This document shows positions 45,091-55,635 of a stretch of DNA of 64,000 nucleotides, piece after piece. The translations under genes were made by a program, and so were the position numbers. How positions within the stretch are numbered: position 1 is the first letter of the stretch; each line of letters starts with the position of its first letter. The notes under the pieces are model-generated. The model was given only the letters and a program-made list of their open reading frames with translations. It was not told where the DNA came from and ran no database searches. This DNA comes from Sthenelais limicola (lineage: Eukaryota; Annelida; Polychaeta; Phyllodocida; Sigalionidae), in the NCBI GenBank assembly GCA_942159475.1, contig OW804095.1, forward strand, positions 146,362,314 to 146,426,313. Reading direction: 5' to 3'.

Positions 45091-45543
45091 ACATACCCCT
45101 CCTTCCCCATACCCTACCCCCCTTCATCTCCAGGCCCATTTGACGGCCGCATTTGAGAGAGAAGAGAGAGGGGAAATATCTTAATTTTAAATGGAAAGGA
45201 AGCTCGTAAATCGTCCCTTAAAATGGTCCGAGCTGAATAAATCTTAATTTTTATCAAAGAGCAGAACCTCCTTGCCATGTCTATGTATGCTGGTCCATTG
45301 CCCCATCCTTAATGAGGGGCTTATTAGGGGCAACACATGGGTGATAAGTTTTAGACCAATACATTGTTTACAATTGCCTAAATATATGAAAACAATCCGA
45401 GGAACAATTGCTCAACTACTCTACATAAATATTCAACAAAACAGTCTCTTGGTAGGTATAGAATTGTATGATTATGTATATTGATATTCTTTCATGATGA
45501 TGTCCTCCCCCCCCCCCCCTCCACCCATGGATATGTCATATAT

Positions 45544-45783
45544 GGGTCAGATTTTCTGAAAATGTACAATTTGCCTTCACAAATCCACTCAAATAACCCC
45601 CATTTAAGACAGATCAGCTTCAAAATACAGTTTAACATAACAAAAACAGATACTTTAAATCAATATGATATCAAATGTACCCAGATATATACCCGGTATT
45701 CTTCATTTTTCAGCCAAATTTGAATAGCAGGATTTATTAAATGTGTAAAGCTGCCAATTATACATTTTCTGAAAATCTGACCC
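45544..45783. mobile_element. GGGTCAG MITE, subfamily 2 full copy
   Basis: Ends GGGTCAGATTTTCTG and CTGACCC with ATAT flanks. The interior has ATACCCGGTATTCTTC. Confidence 0.85.
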
Positions 45784-46061
45784 ATATAAGTGGAAACGGC
45801 GATCTATATGATAGGCCTAGAAAGCCATGATACTATATATTTTCTCTTTCATTTTATCAATATCGGTAATTACCTATATCTAATATCATTTTGAATTTTG
45901 AACTTTATTCTTCCTCACTGAATGAGGGGTGTACTTGTACAGGTGTATATACCTGAACAATGCAAATGAGGTACACAAATAGAATAATTATGTATAATAG
46001 TAGCGTCCAGGTAGGGAGAGGGGTAAGCTATATATATAGGTAAAAGTTGATATGTGTGATA

Positions 46062-46208
46062 TACTGTAAACGTATTTATTTTCGCGCACATACATTTCTT
46101 ACACATTGTTTATGCAATAACTATACCTTACGCGCAGGATTTATTTTCGCGCATAAAGGTGTGTGCGCGAAAATAAAGTGCTGCGCAAACATTAATACGT
46201 TTACAGTA
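46062..46208. mobile_element. TACTGTAAACG foldback MITE
   Basis: 147 bp. The left end is TACTGTAAACGTATT and the right end AATACGTTTACAGTA. The interior repeats TTATTTTCGCGCA words. No ORF. Confidence 0.8.
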
Positions 46209-46616
46209 ACAATTCTATGTACTAAAATTCAAGTCATGTTGCGGAAAATGGTTGCAAAAATATAGCGGATATCATAATCATAAATAATCATAAATGCCAT
46301 CTCCCTAAAAATTCCGTCCCAAAATGTCCGTCCCAAAATAGTGAGGGACTTTTTGCAGCCGCATATTTCGGTCGCCATTGTCGGCGACAAAAGCGGCCGC
46401 CATTGCGACGAAAGCGGTACGAGTTCCGAAATCGACGGCTAGAAATACCGAAAATTGCGGCCGTTTGTGCGCAAAAAGCGGCTAGCTTGCCGTGAAAGTC
46501 GGGTGACTTCCCGTCGATTACGGTAATGTTGCGATAAAAACGGTTGCCGCTTTTTGCGCATGCGCAATTTTCGGTCATATGCATCCCGCTTTCCATAGTA
46601 TATGTATATGTGGTGT

Positions 46617-47010
46617 GGTGTGAAAATGAGTCATAAGTCGCAAAAATAAATTTTTCAAAGTGTTTATTTTACAAGATCACTCTATTGGAATGTTCTGATT
46701 TTTGAAGAGCTAATCACTTATAGTAATATCGATCGGTGTATCAAATGTCAGGACAATGTATGTAATATATCCTTTCGTTTCAAAGGTCCTTATATGGACT
46801 TTATTTAGTTACTTTATTGTTTATTACCCCCCAGAAATATTGCAAACTTTTTTTTCCAAAATAAAAATATCAGACTTAAAATCTAGAAATACTTATTGGA
46901 TTATTAGACTATTTACTATCATTGGAATCGGCTTTATCTCATCTTTTCAAATATAATGGAATCTCACAATCTATTTTTTGCGACTTATGACTCATTTCCC
47001 TGAAACACAT
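46617..47010. mobile_element. GATGTGTTTTAGG MITE, left end missing
   Basis: It starts GTGAAAATGAGTCATAAGTC and ends CCCTGAAACACATCA. It directly abuts the right edge of the 41.1-46.6 kb unit. Confidence 0.75.
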
Positions 47011-47082
47011 CACATATGACTCTCATGAAAAAGGAATTTATGAATGTCTTGAACTATTATTCCTAAAAGTATCACACTGCAT

Positions 47083-47160
47083 AATGGACGTTTCTATTTT
47101 CCTCCACTGTCCATTTCTAAGGTAATTTCCCCAAAAATATTTAGACCTCCCTTGTAATCT
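47083..47160. repeat. Continuation of duplication block B
   Basis: Matches 11761-11862 (GCATAATGGACGTTTCTATT and on). It should follow directly on 40805, so about 6.3 kb was inserted here relative to block A. Confidence 0.75.
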
Positions 47161-47373
47161 TTGCCAATATATAGGCTAGATCTACTAGTGCATTTATTTG
47201 TCCACCGAAGTCCCTTCATCTGAGAAAAAAAGTTAAGGAATTAGAAGATAAATAAAGACACAACAACTGCATGAATTTGTTGAAATACAGAAATTCCTTT
47301 TTAAGTTCCAATATCACACACAATTATCGTCCCACATTAAAATAATTTTACACATAATCATCTTTAGAATCTT

Positions 47374-47596
47374 TAGAAAATGTACAATTCGCCTTCACCA
47401 ATCCTCTCAAATAACCTACATTTAAGACAAAGATAAGCTTCAAAATGCAGTTTCACATAACAGAACTGATAGTTTAAATCAATGCGATACCAAATATACT
47501 CAGATATACCCGGTATTCATCATTTTTCAGCCTAATTTAGCAGAACTTCCTAAATGTCTAGAGCTGACAATTGTACATTTTCTGACGATCTGACCC
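47374..47596. mobile_element. GGGTCAG MITE, subfamily 2
   Basis: Reverse-oriented copy with right end CTGACGATCTGACCC. The left end is damaged (TTTAGAAAATGTACAATTC). Confidence 0.75.
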
Positions 47597-47695
47597 ATAT
47601 GAGAAAGTATACATTATTGACTCGCATCATTTGCCTTCACAGACCCTCAGTAGGGTGCGTAATATTGCATAATTTCCGTAATGATGCATGTTTAT

Positions 47696-47917
47696 GGGTC
47701 AGATATCCAGAAAATGTACAATTGGCAGCTGTACACATTTAGTAAATTCTGCTAAATTAGGCTGCAATTTGTCCAATACTAGGTAAATTAGAGTAAATTT
47801 GGCATTGCATTGATTCTAGCAATCTGTTTGGTTAGGTTGAACTGTATTTTGAACTTTATTTTCGTCTGACATTTGGGTTATTTGAGAGGATTGGCGAAGT
47901 TGAATTGTACATTTTCA
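47696..47917. mobile_element. GGGTCAG MITE, right end missing
   Basis: Left end GGGTCAGATATCCAG with a complete interior. It stops at GAATTGTACATTTTCA. Confidence 0.75.
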
Positions 47918-48582
47918 TGCGATTTCACCCTTATATACCAATATCAAAATCCTTTCACACATAAATACATATTACCATGTTTTGTACACATGGGAAAATA
48001 GACATTGTTGGCTCATATCATTTGCCTTTAGAAGGCCTCAAAATGGTGCATAATTTCCGTAAGGCAGCAGTTGTTTCCAGGCCATTCCTTGAGGGGAAAG
48101 CTCCTTACCGACCAGATAACTCGCGATAATAACATGTCAACATTTTTTTTTTTTAAACGTATCTTATTTCAGAAGACAATTCAAACAAGTTGGTACGTTT
48201 CATGCTTCCGAAACATCAATAGGAAGAAATACAAGAGAATACAAAAATTACTGTATTACCAAGTTAAAGCTAACAATCTTTACGTACAAGATTTTCTTGC
48301 ATTTTTATTTTATTAGTGAGATGAATGGGCAAGAAACAAATTATTATTTTGTTTTATGAAGGAAAATAACATCAAATCCGGAATAAAAAACCAAACTGAC
48401 CATATTTGGTATGGAATGAGAGAATTGGTTTAAGGTTTAATTAAGACAGTCCTTTGGGATCCTATCCTAAAAGCAACAGGATTCATATGTACATGTTACT
48501 GTGAGCAGGAAGAATATGCCAATTTAATGCACTTGTCAATTGCAACCCCCACCCCTGGAGTATGGGGGAATGTCCTGGTGAG
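47918..48582. other. No gene recognised
   Basis: An 81-codon frame at 48071 lacks any recognisable motif and is probably random. No repeat ends are clear. Confidence 0.35.
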
Positions 48583-48585
48583 TGA

Positions 48586-49340
48586 GTGAGTGAGATTGGT
48601 TGCTTTACGCCCTTATCAACAAATTTAATATGGTTATATCAAGGGCAGGAGAGCTGAGAGGGAGTGAGTGAGATTGGTTGCTTTACGCCCTTATCAACAC
48701 ATTTAAGGATGATCGCGGGTATTTCTCAGTTGCCAAAAACGGCGGGGATTTTACGACATTGCCCATGTTGATATTTTTTTATTTTTTTTATCATTTCTTT
48801 GAATATTGATGTTCAGTAGTTAAAAAGAAACACTTCTGACTTTTGAACAGATTAGTATATGTTTTTTTTCTTGTTTGTTATTGTTTTACGGCACCGTAAG
48901 CCACCTTGTTTACATGAAATTCAAAGCTAGTCCAGCTCTCACTCACTGCACTGTCAAGTTCGGGGGCCTCCAGCTCCTAAAGTAATCTGGGGACCACCCG
49001 TTTTCTTGTTATTTTCAGAAAGTATATCCCTTAAACTATGATATACTAAAAAATTAGCCAACTCTAATTACAATTTATGGTTGAAAATGGATAAAACGTT
49101 TCAAAAACGCCCTTTTCTCCATAGACGGCCATATTAAATTAATTAAATAACTTTTTATTTTCAAACGGAAATAGCAAAAAATCTAGTCTGGGGACCTCCC
49201 TTAAAAAAATATATTTGAAATCAGCATGATTTGGAGTACAAAGTGTGAAAAAATCAGGCTGATCTATTTACTTTGGGAAATACCCGCGGTCATCCTTAAT
49301 AAGGTTATATCAAGGGCGGGAGAGCTGAGAGGAAGGCAGT
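48586..49340. repeat. ~75-bp tandem duplication, second copy split
   Basis: The unit GTGAGATTGGTTGCTTTACG through ATCAAGGGCAGGAGAGCTG occurs at about 48590-48660. It occurs again from 48668, where it is interrupted at 48706-49296 by a TIR element. Confidence 0.75.
48706..49296. mobile_element. 591-bp TA-flanked TIR element
   Basis: Ends AGGATGATCGCGGGTATTTC and GAAATACCCGCGGTCATCCT, flanked by TA on both sides. The first tandem unit (48590-48660) shows the empty site TTTAATA. TA duplication suggests the Tc1/mariner group, but termini and length do not allow a firm call. No transposase. Confidence 0.8.
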
Positions 49341-49459
49341 TTATGATCATATCCAGGAAATACAGATAGAGAAGAAGGGAGAGACAGACAGAGAAAAAGA
49401 GACAGAAAGGCACTTTAAGGTCTTAACCAGGACCAGTAATGTCCTGGGTATTTGGGGAA

Positions 49460-50340
49460 TTATGATGAAATTTCCGACGTTTTCACATCTTGGAGTGACG
49501 CTCCGGCAGTGTTGTAAGTGTATGATGCCGACCCCCGGCGAAGGCTATGTAGCAAGAAGAGGCGTGAATCAAGGTGCGAGGCTTTTAGGAGCACCTTCCA
49601 TTGAGTCACGATATAGTTGACGGTCATGTGTCGGGCGTTAGGGAATTGTAGTAACGGAGAGGACAATTCTCTAGGTGGTGACTGTTTGTCGAGGCGTAGA
49701 AGGGCTCTGCGGAGGCAGAATATTGGATCATCTGTCGCCAGGACAAACAACACGGTGGCCTGACGCGACGACTGCATTGACTTAGACCACTTGATGGATA
49801 TATATGACCCGTCCGATTCAATCCTGAAATCTCCCCGCGTCAGATGTCTAGTGATGTCAAAGGGAGCACCAGATCTGGGGGCGAGATTGCTCTGACGCAA
49901 CATGCCCATATACATCACTAGTATGGCAACTCTGATGTGTGTAGGGAAGTCAAGAAGGTGTATATTCATTAGTATCTTCTTCAATATCTGTGGCGTGACA
50001 GGAAGCTACGGCTGGGGGACATGTCTGAGCGTCAGTTGCAGGCCCCTTATGGTGTAGGCGACCCGCGGATGGTAGAGAGAGGCCGAGGCATATCCCGTCA
50101 GCTTGAAGAAAGTCCTGACGCTTGTAAGAGTGTTTATAATAGTAGCAGGAACTTTTGTATACTTAGCTAGATATTCGATGAACCAGCATATTAGTTCAGG
50201 GAAAGGTTGCTTGAAATCATGGCCCACAGCTTTGCAGAATGCGATATACTTCCTTATGGCCGCGTGTCTATTTGCGACTGTCCCCGGGCGATGAGAGCTT
50301 GGCGTTGTCTGGCCTGAGCAGCTTTCACGAGGTGCCTAGG
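49460..50340 (-). pseudogene. Tyrosine recombinase (broken)
   Basis: The N-terminal core-binding part contains HAAIRKYIAFCKAVGHDF, then SVRTFFKLTGYAS and IRGLQLTLRHVPQP, followed by an in-frame TAG at 50006. The same frame continues into the catalytic part. The first catalytic Arg is in GMLRQSNLAP, and the His-x-x-Arg box is HSLRRGSA. The match ends at LQDVK near 49490. The catalytic tyrosine segment is missing, replaced by unrelated sequence with a stop at 49460. The expected role is strand-exchange integration of a circular DNA copy. Confidence 0.8.
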
Positions 50341-50348
50341 TTGCCTGC

Positions 50349-52030
50349 CTAATAGAACATATGAATGTTGAACATATTATCACAAGCACAGGAAATATAA
50401 ATGTCATTTTGTTTAGCAATGTCTCTAGCTTTGATTAATTCTTCAGAAGAGAGAGCTGCCCGAGAGAGTGCGTCAGCTATCACCATTTGTACGCCAGGGA
50501 CATGGACAAACTCATATTGGACTTGGAACTTCATTGAATGATACCAGAGTGCCCTGGCGCAAGCACCCGGAGTCGGGTCTCTGGCTCTCCCATCTATATA
50601 GGCAAACACCGCCGCAGAATTGTCGCAGTGTATCCTTATTATGCCCCTGGCGTGCCTGGATCTTGTAAAGAAGCGGGCAGCTGCTAGGCAATTGATTGCC
50701 TCCAAGTGGTTGATAGATTTTTCAGACAACATTTCAGGCGTGAATGTGTACATATAGGCGTGGTGACCGTTGGTGGCATCTCCTCCCTTGAGGCAAGCGT
50801 CGGCCCATATGTTTTCCACGACTTAGTGATGTGGAATTATTGCCTTTCCGTTGAAAGCTTCTGTATATTTAAGAAACCACTTCAAGTCAGACTTTATGTA
50901 AGTGGAGATGGTGACCTTCTCTCCTGCGGCTGCACAGATGCCAGCCAGAAGTCGTTGCATGAAAAGGCGTGCGGGTGCAATAATTTTGGCTATGTGTGCA
51001 ATCTTGCCCACCAGTGATTGCATGGCGCTTGTTGTTATTTGGTGTTGACGCAGAGTATTGGCCAGGCAGGAACTTGTTTCTGCAAGTTTAGGTAGAGGTA
51101 TTAAGAGGCGATTTTCTTTAGTATCAATGTCAATTCCCAGCCACCTTACTGCGTGGCTAGGGCCCTGCAGCTTTTTGCGTGCGACTTGTAGTCCCAGATC
51201 TGTAAAGAGTTCAATTGTTAGTTGCATTTGACATTTTACTACCTCGACAGATTCATCGATTATAAGTAAATCGTCCAAGTATTGTTTAGCTGTTATCCCT
51301 TTCTTGTGCAAAGCACGCACAATAAACCCCGCCACAGACTGCATCACAAAGGCAGAGCTCCAAAAGGAAGCACCTTATCGATGTAATAGGCGTCATCTAC
51401 CATGATTGCCGTCAGTGGCCAGTCTAGCGGGCAGAGGGGAAAATGTCTGTAGGCGCGGCTTAAGTCAATGACAGCCATCGCTGGAACCACGCCCATTTTG
51501 CGGATAATCTCGACTGCACAGTATATTGTGGGTAGTTGGTGATATGCTGGAGCAGAATTATATCGATTTTTGTGTATTTGAGCGTTGACGCCCCCTTCCG
51601 GAAAGGAGTAGTCTACTATAATTCTTCTCGAGCTTGTATCAGATTTTGGACGGGTCATAAGTGGGTTCACATTTAACCAGGGCGTGAAAGGAGGGCGTTG
51701 GTACGGTCCGGATATGGCGTTATGTTCCATCTCCTCTTTTACATAATCTCGAACATGCGCCATATGTTGCTGAGCTGACGGGTGATTCACTACTGACTGT
51801 GCGTAATAGCGAGGCCTGCCGACATATTGCATCGGGAAACCAAAAGTGAAGCCTTCTAACACTATTTTGTCGCCTTTATGTCCCATAGCTATGTCTGTCC
51901 ATTTTTCAATATTTAGCGTCGACTCAAGCGGGATTTTTGCACCTTTAAAGTTGGGAACATTGCCACTCTCGTGGCTTGTTCGCCGTCACTCGCTTGTGTT
52001 TGCATGTTAGATTCTCGGTCGTGGGCGTGA
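50349..52030 (-). pseudogene. Reverse transcriptase and RNase H (broken)
   Basis: The RT begins around NFKGAKIPLESTLNIEKW (near 51950), typical of DIRS-type RTs. Motif A is AVIDLSRAYRHFPL and motif C is QYLDDLL. A one-base shift at about 51355 separates PFGA from SSAFVMQSV. After AIIPHH an in-frame TAA (near 50820) is followed in the same frame by RNase H: ENIWADACLKGG, HLEAINCLAA, RIHCDNSAAV and VIADALSRA supply the D-E-D-D residues. The order RT then RH is that of YR retroelements. The frame before 51886 is open, so the true start is upstream. Confidence 0.85.
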
Positions 52031-52506
52031 GTTTCTGTCTGGAGTTGTACAAAATTGTCATTAGATATACACATTGAACCGTCCAGTGTTTCACTGTTTC
52101 TCCTGTTCACATTTTCAATACTTTGAATCGATCCAACTTTGTTCATATTAACTCTAGAGATAGATTTGTCTGCAGCAGAATAGCTTCTGTTGGAGTGTTC
52201 GTGTTTATGTCGGCCATTTTGGATCTGTTCTCATTCCTTGCGAGGATCGCGTGGGACACAAGATTTCCCCCGAGAAGCGGCTGCCATGTTGGCTTGCCCG
52301 CTCTCGGTAGTATGGGCGCCGCCATCTTGGATGGGGCGTGGCACATATGTTTAGACGCCGACATATTCATTAGTTTCAGAGTTATTTGCACACTTTAGAT
52401 TGTCTTGAAAGTTGGTCAACTCACCGATCGTTTGTGATTGTATGATGGAACAGGAGTTTACGAGTTTTTTGAAGCCTGAGATGCTGGCTTCTTTTGAAAT
52501 TGTTGG

Positions 52507-53931
52507 TTATTCCTTTCGGCCAGCGCCGTCGCCGCTATGTAGGTTGGCCTGAGCTGTTCTTTTATTTTGGCAGTCTTTGACGGCATGTGTGTTCTCCCTC
52601 TCTTGCATTGCGAAATAACAATAGCCGCACACATGTAGAAACTTGGTATTACCATCCGTGTGGCTGTTCTTGTGTTCACAGTTGTCAAAATTAAAGTCTC
52701 TACAAATTGCTTGCCTACTTGTTTTCGTATTGTCCACACTTTTTGATCCTTGTGTATCCCAGGCCATTTTTACACGGTTGTCATTGAATACTTCAGTATG
52801 TGACCAATCATTTTGTTCCTCCAGGATAAGATCCAGGCACACCTGGGACCATGCATGCGCCGAATCCCAGGTGCGGAGAGCTGTATCCTCAGCAAGGGTG
52901 GCGAGATGGTGAAGCATGAACCAAGATGTCGACCTGTATTTAACACTATTCATCGTCATGCGTGCAAAGCCGCAGGTATACTCTGCAAGGGACAACTCTC
53001 TCTTCTGTTTCTTAATATGTGCCGCCATATCTGGCGGTAGGGAAGTCTCTGGCACACTAAAAATATCAGTCCTACCTCGTCTTCCTGTAGACCTGTATTG
53101 TGCGTCAAGGGCTCGCTTAACCACCTTCGAAGAACGATGTCTTGCTGTTAAGCGTTGGGGCGAGGGGAGAGAGTCACTATCCGAAGCTGACTCCTCCGAA
53201 CTGTCTGCGGGCTGGCGTGATCTGTATGAGTTGGCCGGGTGACGGCTGCGTAAGGGCGGGCTGTCACTACAGTCACAATGTTTCTTTTTCCTCCGTCCGT
53301 GATGGTGACGGAGGCTTTCTCGTGTATATTGCCGTTCCCGGGGCCGTTTGAAAGTCACTATGGTATCGTCCGAGTCAGCAGATTGAGATTGTTCAAGATC
53401 AAGTTGGGAAGCTTCCCTTCTCGATCTTTTGGGCGTGCGATACACATCCTGGGCTGGGGGAGGTGACTGTCGCTGCCTTGTGTAACTGTCACTTTGACAC
53501 ACACTAGCTGACGCAGTCTGAATGGCTGTCGTACAAATCTGTTGTAGCATATCTGACATTTGCTGCATTGGGTTAGCACACACTATAGGGGCGTTCTTCG
53601 GCCTTCCACGCCTTTTAGGAGTAACAAGAGTCTTTCTTTTTGCTCGCAAACCGCGTCTGGGCAATACTTTGTTGGGTGTCTGAAGCGGTCCATCTTCTTC
53701 CCTGCCGGCAGAATCCCGTAAAGTATGCTCGTCAGCGGTCTGCGCCATATTGGCGTTGGCGTGCTCGGCCCGCTCCTCTGGTGTGAAATCTTCCTCTTCA
53801 TAAGTTTTCTCCTCATTTTGTTTGGTGTCAACTATTATATTGGTTTGCTGAAGGAGCCTCTCCTCCTCCTGTTTCTTGAGCTTTTCTGCCTTTTTAGCGG
53901 CTTTTGAGGTAGTCGACCCTTTGGGAGGCAT
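52507..53931 (-). CDS. Gag-like ORF1 of the tyrosine-recombinase retrotransposon
   Basis: An intact 474-codon ORF from the ATG at 53929-53931. The N-terminus is Lys/Glu-rich (KAAKKAEKLKKQEEE). TPKRRGRPKNAP is an AT-hook-like motif at about residue 107. The middle is Ser/Arg-rich with acidic patches. The C-terminal half holds RYTCGF-like conserved residues (SLAEYTCGFARMTMNS), and the end has a Cys/His cluster: CRDFNFDNCEHKN, HVCGYC and HAVKDC. Such a cluster fits nucleic-acid binding by Gag. It is the only intact frame of the element. Antisense frames over it are shadows. Confidence 0.8.
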   Translation of the reverse strand: MPPKGSTTSKAAKKAEKLKKQEEERLLQQTNIIVDTKQNEEKTYEEEDFTPEERAEHANANMAQTADEHTLRDSAGREEDGPLQTPNKVLPRRGLRAKRKTLVTPKRRGRPKNAPIVCANPMQQMSDMLQQICTTAIQTASASVCQSDSYTRQRQSPPPAQDVYRTPKRSRREASQLDLEQSQSADSDDTIVTFKRPRERQYTRESLRHHHGRRKKKHCDCSDSPPLRSRHPANSYRSRQPADSSEESASDSDSLPSPQRLTARHRSSKVVKRALDAQYRSTGRRGRTDIFSVPETSLPPDMAAHIKKQKRELSLAEYTCGFARMTMNSVKYRSTSWFMLHHLATLAEDTALRTWDSAHAWSQVCLDLILEEQNDWSHTEVFNDNRVKMAWDTQGSKSVDNTKTSRQAICRDFNFDNCEHKNSHTDGNTKFLHVCGYCYFAMQERENTHAVKDCQNKRTAQANLHSGDGAGRKE

Positions 53932-54349
53932 AGCGGAAGGTTATCAGTACAAGGATTTCGCTTCTGTATAGCTTGCAAGCGAGAGTCCAAGTGGCGTGTA
54001 TGACAGACTTGGGAAGAGTTCAGTTCTAAGTCGTGAAGGTGGCGCCACCCATTCAATGCCCTATAATGCCTCGTCATTATGAGCCTTATTGAGGTACCAT
54101 TATACTGAGTGCGGTATGTTCTTTTAAGAGCCTGGCACATAGGCAATTTACAGCATAATAAACAAAAATTAAAATCCAGTCCCAGCGTTGTGTCTAAATC
54201 ATATAATCCTAATGGCTGGATCCTTCTTATGTATATATTTAACATCCCTAGATTCTTTCTCAACGAAAAGGGTTAAATTCAGCTTCACCAAGGTCATACA
54301 AAAATCAAAAATCAACCATCAGTAGTACATTTTAAATATTAAATATCGA

Positions 54350-55435
54350 ATAGACAATCAGAACTATCAGAACAGAACCAATCAAAAAACATTTTCTCCC
54401 AGATGCCAGATTTCTCTAGTGTTATTAAAAGTGTTCATACAGAGTGATCTTACCTCCTTGGAAAAGTACAATAATTTTATCTTCTAATTCTCTAATTTCT
54501 GGTGGTAATGCATTCCAAATCTAGCTTATGGAGATAAAAGAAATAGAGTGGTCACTACTGCAAATCCGAGGTTCAATCTCCCTTCAATTTCAATTTCATT
54601 GAAAAAGGCTTTAATACACATGGAATTATTGTAAAACAACCTCTGTCTAGTTACATATTTTTTTTGCTAATAACAGGAACCAGTTCAAGAAGGTCCAGAA
54701 CTTTGCTTTTCCGATGTAACCAAAAATTACTAGACCAAAGTTGACAATATCGTTCTCAAATTTATAATTGCACTTTTGTAGAGAATAATCGACAGTCAAA
54801 GACTGAGATGACATTGTTACTCTACCACAGAAGATTGTAAAAAACGTCAGAAGGGGAATTGAAACCTCCCAATTTGCAGGAGATCCCCTTCGATCGGCAA
54901 TGAAAGAATGCAATAAAATGTTTTTCAATTTAATTCAATTCAATATCGCTGAAGACCTCAACCTATGCGATACATTATTCCAAAATTCTTTGACTTTCGG
55001 GCAAGATATGAAATAGTGAGGAAGGTCATCCTACTCCTAACAATACGTACAACCTGAGTCGTCTTTAGTTGTTATACTTTTTAGAAATACATTGCAACAA
55101 ATATTACTATGTAAGAGTCTGTATTGTAGCAATTGTCACCTCGGATCTTGACACGACCTAAAGGGAGAACCGGACATAACGCTTGTCCTTTTCCGGATCT
55201 ATATATACCTTTCATTCAGGAATCGATTCCAGTATCATAGTTTATCATAATCTGGAACATTCTTTTTTACGAATTCTGTGAAAATATTTCTACCCTGACA
55301 GTTATATATTAAATTCGGCATCATGAATTTTAAATGTCTTACATTTATGGACGCCATTGATCTATCCTTCCAAACTGTTAATGCCCCAAGGTATCTCCAA
55401 TAGTGTTAAAGCCTAAGTTGTCTATAAATATAATG
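54350..55435 (-). pseudogene. LINE 3' fragment (L1/Tx1-like, RVT zinc-knuckle end)
   Basis: Read on the minus strand, fragments in shifting frames include RHLKFMMPNLIYN and NIFTEFVKKNVPDY. Next come LHSNICCNVFLKS and DSGCTYC, then DDLPHYFISCPKVKEFWNNV. The last is the zinc-knuckle (CxxC, then H, C and FW) that closes L1/Tx1-type reverse transcriptases. A WNALPPEIRELEDK stretch at about 54500 resembles the C-terminus of a different LINE type, so two remnants may be joined. Several stops are present. Confidence 0.65.
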
Positions 55436-55635
55436 GTATATATTTGTGTAAATGTATGTGTAATTAGATTGGCTATTTTATGTTGGGCCACCGTACACCT
55501 CAGCTTGTGCTTCCCGTTTGCTAGGCGCTTTTGGCGCGAAACTATTGTTCTGCGGCAGTTGGTCGCTCTGCCCTGTACGATTCAGGCTGGAAAAATTTTT
55601 TTTTCCTTGAGGAGCTATAAAAATATAGTTGCTGC

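Larger units (their letters stand above)
41107..46602. mobile_element. 5.5-kb unit bounded by ~55-bp inverted repeats
   Basis: The left edge reads TATGGAAAGCGGAATAC and continues to GCGCATGCGCAAAAAGCGG. The right edge at 46548-46602 is the complement with a few mismatches. A second inverted pair lies inside: 41446-41506 (GCGGCCGTCAAATGGGC, then GGAGATGAAGGGGGG) against 45094-45152. The left inner arm is repeated directly at 42103-42152. Between the arms lie minisatellites, a 170-bp satellite and GGGTCAG MITEs. The CpG-rich edges are unlike the rest of the window. No transposase is seen. It could be one non-autonomous element or nested foldbacks. Confidence 0.6.
49486..54280 (-). mobile_element. 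Decayed tyrosine-recombinase retrotransposon (DIRS/Ngaro class)
   Basis: On the minus strand the order is Gag (53931-52507), RT-RNase H (about 52030-50349) and tyrosine recombinase (about 50340-49486). Such elements integrate through the recombinase rather than an integrase and lack ordinary LTRs. No methyltransferase domain is seen between RNase H and recombinase, which favours Ngaro-like over DIRS1-like, with the caveat of decay. The copy is dead: a frameshift in RT, a stop between RT and RNase H, a stop in the recombinase, and loss of its C-terminal end. The terminal repeats could not be located. The right limit is approximate. Confidence 0.85.

Noticed and set aside
52643..53466. Several plus-strand frames of 60-108 codons
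   Set aside because: They are antisense shadows of the retrotransposon Gag ORF.
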